From contig JADLGZ010000100.1 in the NCBI GenBank assembly GCA_020849075.1, forward strand, positions 1 through 7,014: a stretch of DNA of 7,014 bases, read 5' to 3'. A program made the translations under genes and the position numbers. Origin of the DNA: Fimbriimonadaceae bacterium (GTDB lineage Bacteria; Armatimonadota; Fimbriimonadia; Fimbriimonadales; Fimbriimonadaceae). The notes beneath the pieces are model-generated. The model saw only the letters and a program-made list of their open reading frames with translations. It did no database searches and had not been told where the DNA came from. Position 1 is the first letter of the stretch, and each line of letters begins with the position of its first letter. Of the stretch, positions 6,288 through 7,014 are shown in pieces.

Positions 6288-7014
6288 TCATTCCGCGATC
6301 AAGTCACGGTAGGCGTAGTAGCTAGTCTTTGGGGTGCGTTTTCCAGTCTCAAAGTCGACGTAGACGAGCCCAAATCGCTTCCGGAAACCCTCGTGCCATT
6401 CAAAGTTGTCTAGAAGGGTCCAATGGTGATAGCCGATGACGGGAATTCCTTCGCCCATGGCCCTTCGGAGCCCCCGAATGTGGCTCCTCAGAAAATCAAC
6501 TCGGGCCGGGTCTTGGACCTCCCCGTTCTCATCAGGCCACTCAATGCCAGCCATGCCGTTCTCTCCGATGAGAATGGGTTTTGAGTAGCGCTCGGAAAAG
6601 AAGCGGGGACCCCAATAGAGGACTTCCGGGGTGATGGGCCAATTGAAGGCGCTGACCGCATGGCCTGGCCGGAGGGGTGAATCTCCGCTGTACAGATTGA
6701 GCGTAATGAAATCAGCAGGTGCGGGAGGTGGGTCTTCATAGACTAGGCTCAGCTCGGGCATGGCGAGCAGGGCTTCTTGGTTCCACTCTCCTCCCAAGAG
6801 GGGGTCGCTCCACAAGGCGAATGGCCACAGTGACCGGCGGTTAGCATCGAACGTCTTCGAATAGCCATCGGCAGCACAGCTAACCGGGCCGGTCAGTGCG
6901 ATGGAGACCGAGCCATTGAGAGCCTCCATCGCCTGCCGATGAGCCCGAAAGAGGGTGCGAATGGCGATCGCCCCTTGCTCCCAATCCCAATTGTGGCCAG
7001 GCGCATGCACAGTA
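6288..7014 (-). CDS. Glycoside hydrolase family 1 beta-glucosidase-type enzyme, C-terminal part (5' end off the window)
   Basis: An open frame of 242 codons runs from the right edge to a TGA at 6288-6290. The GTG at 7008-7010 is not taken as a start: the frame continues upstream and the reading T-V-HAPG matches the internal G-HAPG segment of GH1 proteins. GH1 retaining enzymes hydrolyse beta-glucosides and related beta-glycosides in a TIM barrel. Seen directly: the NLY motif (residues 105-107 counting from that GTG); the nucleophile strand ILIGENGMAG with Glu codon 6561-6563, the usual (T/G)ENG motif; and the C-terminal signature YHHWTLLDNFEW (194-205), whose Glu-Trp contacts the substrate glycone, followed by KRFGLVYVDFETGKRTPK. 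The acid/base NEP motif lies upstream of HAPG and is not visible. GH1 proteins usually have ~440-470 residues, so about half is present. The substrate cannot be fixed; 6-phospho-beta-glycosidases share this fold. Two tRNA genes follow 56 bp downstream on the same strand. Confidence 0.95.
   Translation of the reverse strand, partial: TVHAPGHNWDWEQGAIAIRTLFRAHRQAMEALNGSVSIALTGPVSCAADGYSKTFDANRRSLWPFALWSDPLLGGEWNQEALLAMPELSLVYEDPPPAPADFITLNLYSGDSPLRPGHAVSAFNWPITPEVLYWGPRFFSERYSKPILIGENGMAGIEWPDENGEVQDPARVDFLRSHIRGLRRAMGEGIPVIGYHHWTLLDNFEWHEGFRKRFGLVYVDFETGKRTPKTSYYAYRDLIAE

Noticed and set aside
6288..7010. GTG at 7008-7010 as the true start of a short 240-residue GH1 protein.
   Set aside because: The frame stays open to the window edge and the GTG falls in the internal G-HAPG segment of GH1. 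A start here would remove the acid/base half of the barrel, so truncation by the window is the simpler explanation.

Overview
This is a compact, gene-dense bacterial chromosomal window of moderate-to-high GC (an impression from reading; not computed). It holds ordinary housekeeping and catabolic genes plus one large secreted protein. I found no phage, plasmid, insertion-sequence, CRISPR or defence signature. The three visible translation starts lack a convincing Shine-Dalgarno sequence. Together with a multidomain DNRLRE/discoidin-type exported protein and a GH1 glycosidase, this suggests a free-living heterotroph from a lineage with weak SD usage. Armatimonadota (Fimbriimonadia-like) is one candidate, but that is a low-confidence impression and the window has no decisive marker.

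Layout, left to right. The 3' end of a fumarylacetoacetase gene (tyrosine catabolism, + strand) enters from the left edge and stops at 245. One base later a convergent minus-strand gene ends; it spans 2484 down to 247 and encodes a 745-residue exported protein with an N-terminal DNRLRE-type domain, Ig-like middle regions and a C-terminal F5/8 (discoidin)-type domain. Only 32 bp separate its start from the divergent serC start, so promoter elements for the two genes must overlap each other or lie in coding sequence. serC (phosphoserine aminotransferase) overlaps priA (primosomal replication-restart helicase) by an ATGA junction, giving a two-gene plus-strand unit from 2517 to 6031.

Between priA and the right-hand gene lie two minus-strand tRNA genes, tRNA-Thr(GGT) and tRNA-Gly(CCC). 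Both have encoded CCA ends and intact cloverleafs, and they converge on priA. A plausible separate promoter for tRNA-Gly lies mainly in the 40-bp spacer. The right edge is the C-terminal half of a minus-strand GH1 beta-glucosidase-type gene whose 5' half is outside the window.

Functionally this is a mosaic: amino-acid catabolism (fahA), serine/PLP synthesis (serC), replication restart (priA), translation (tRNAs), and carbohydrate handling (GH1, with the discoidin-type protein a possible but unproven extracellular partner). The points worth a second look are the compact divergent promoter with a possible leaderless transcript, the uncharacterised exported protein, and the inter-tRNA promoter. 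I see no clear evidence of a new biological system.
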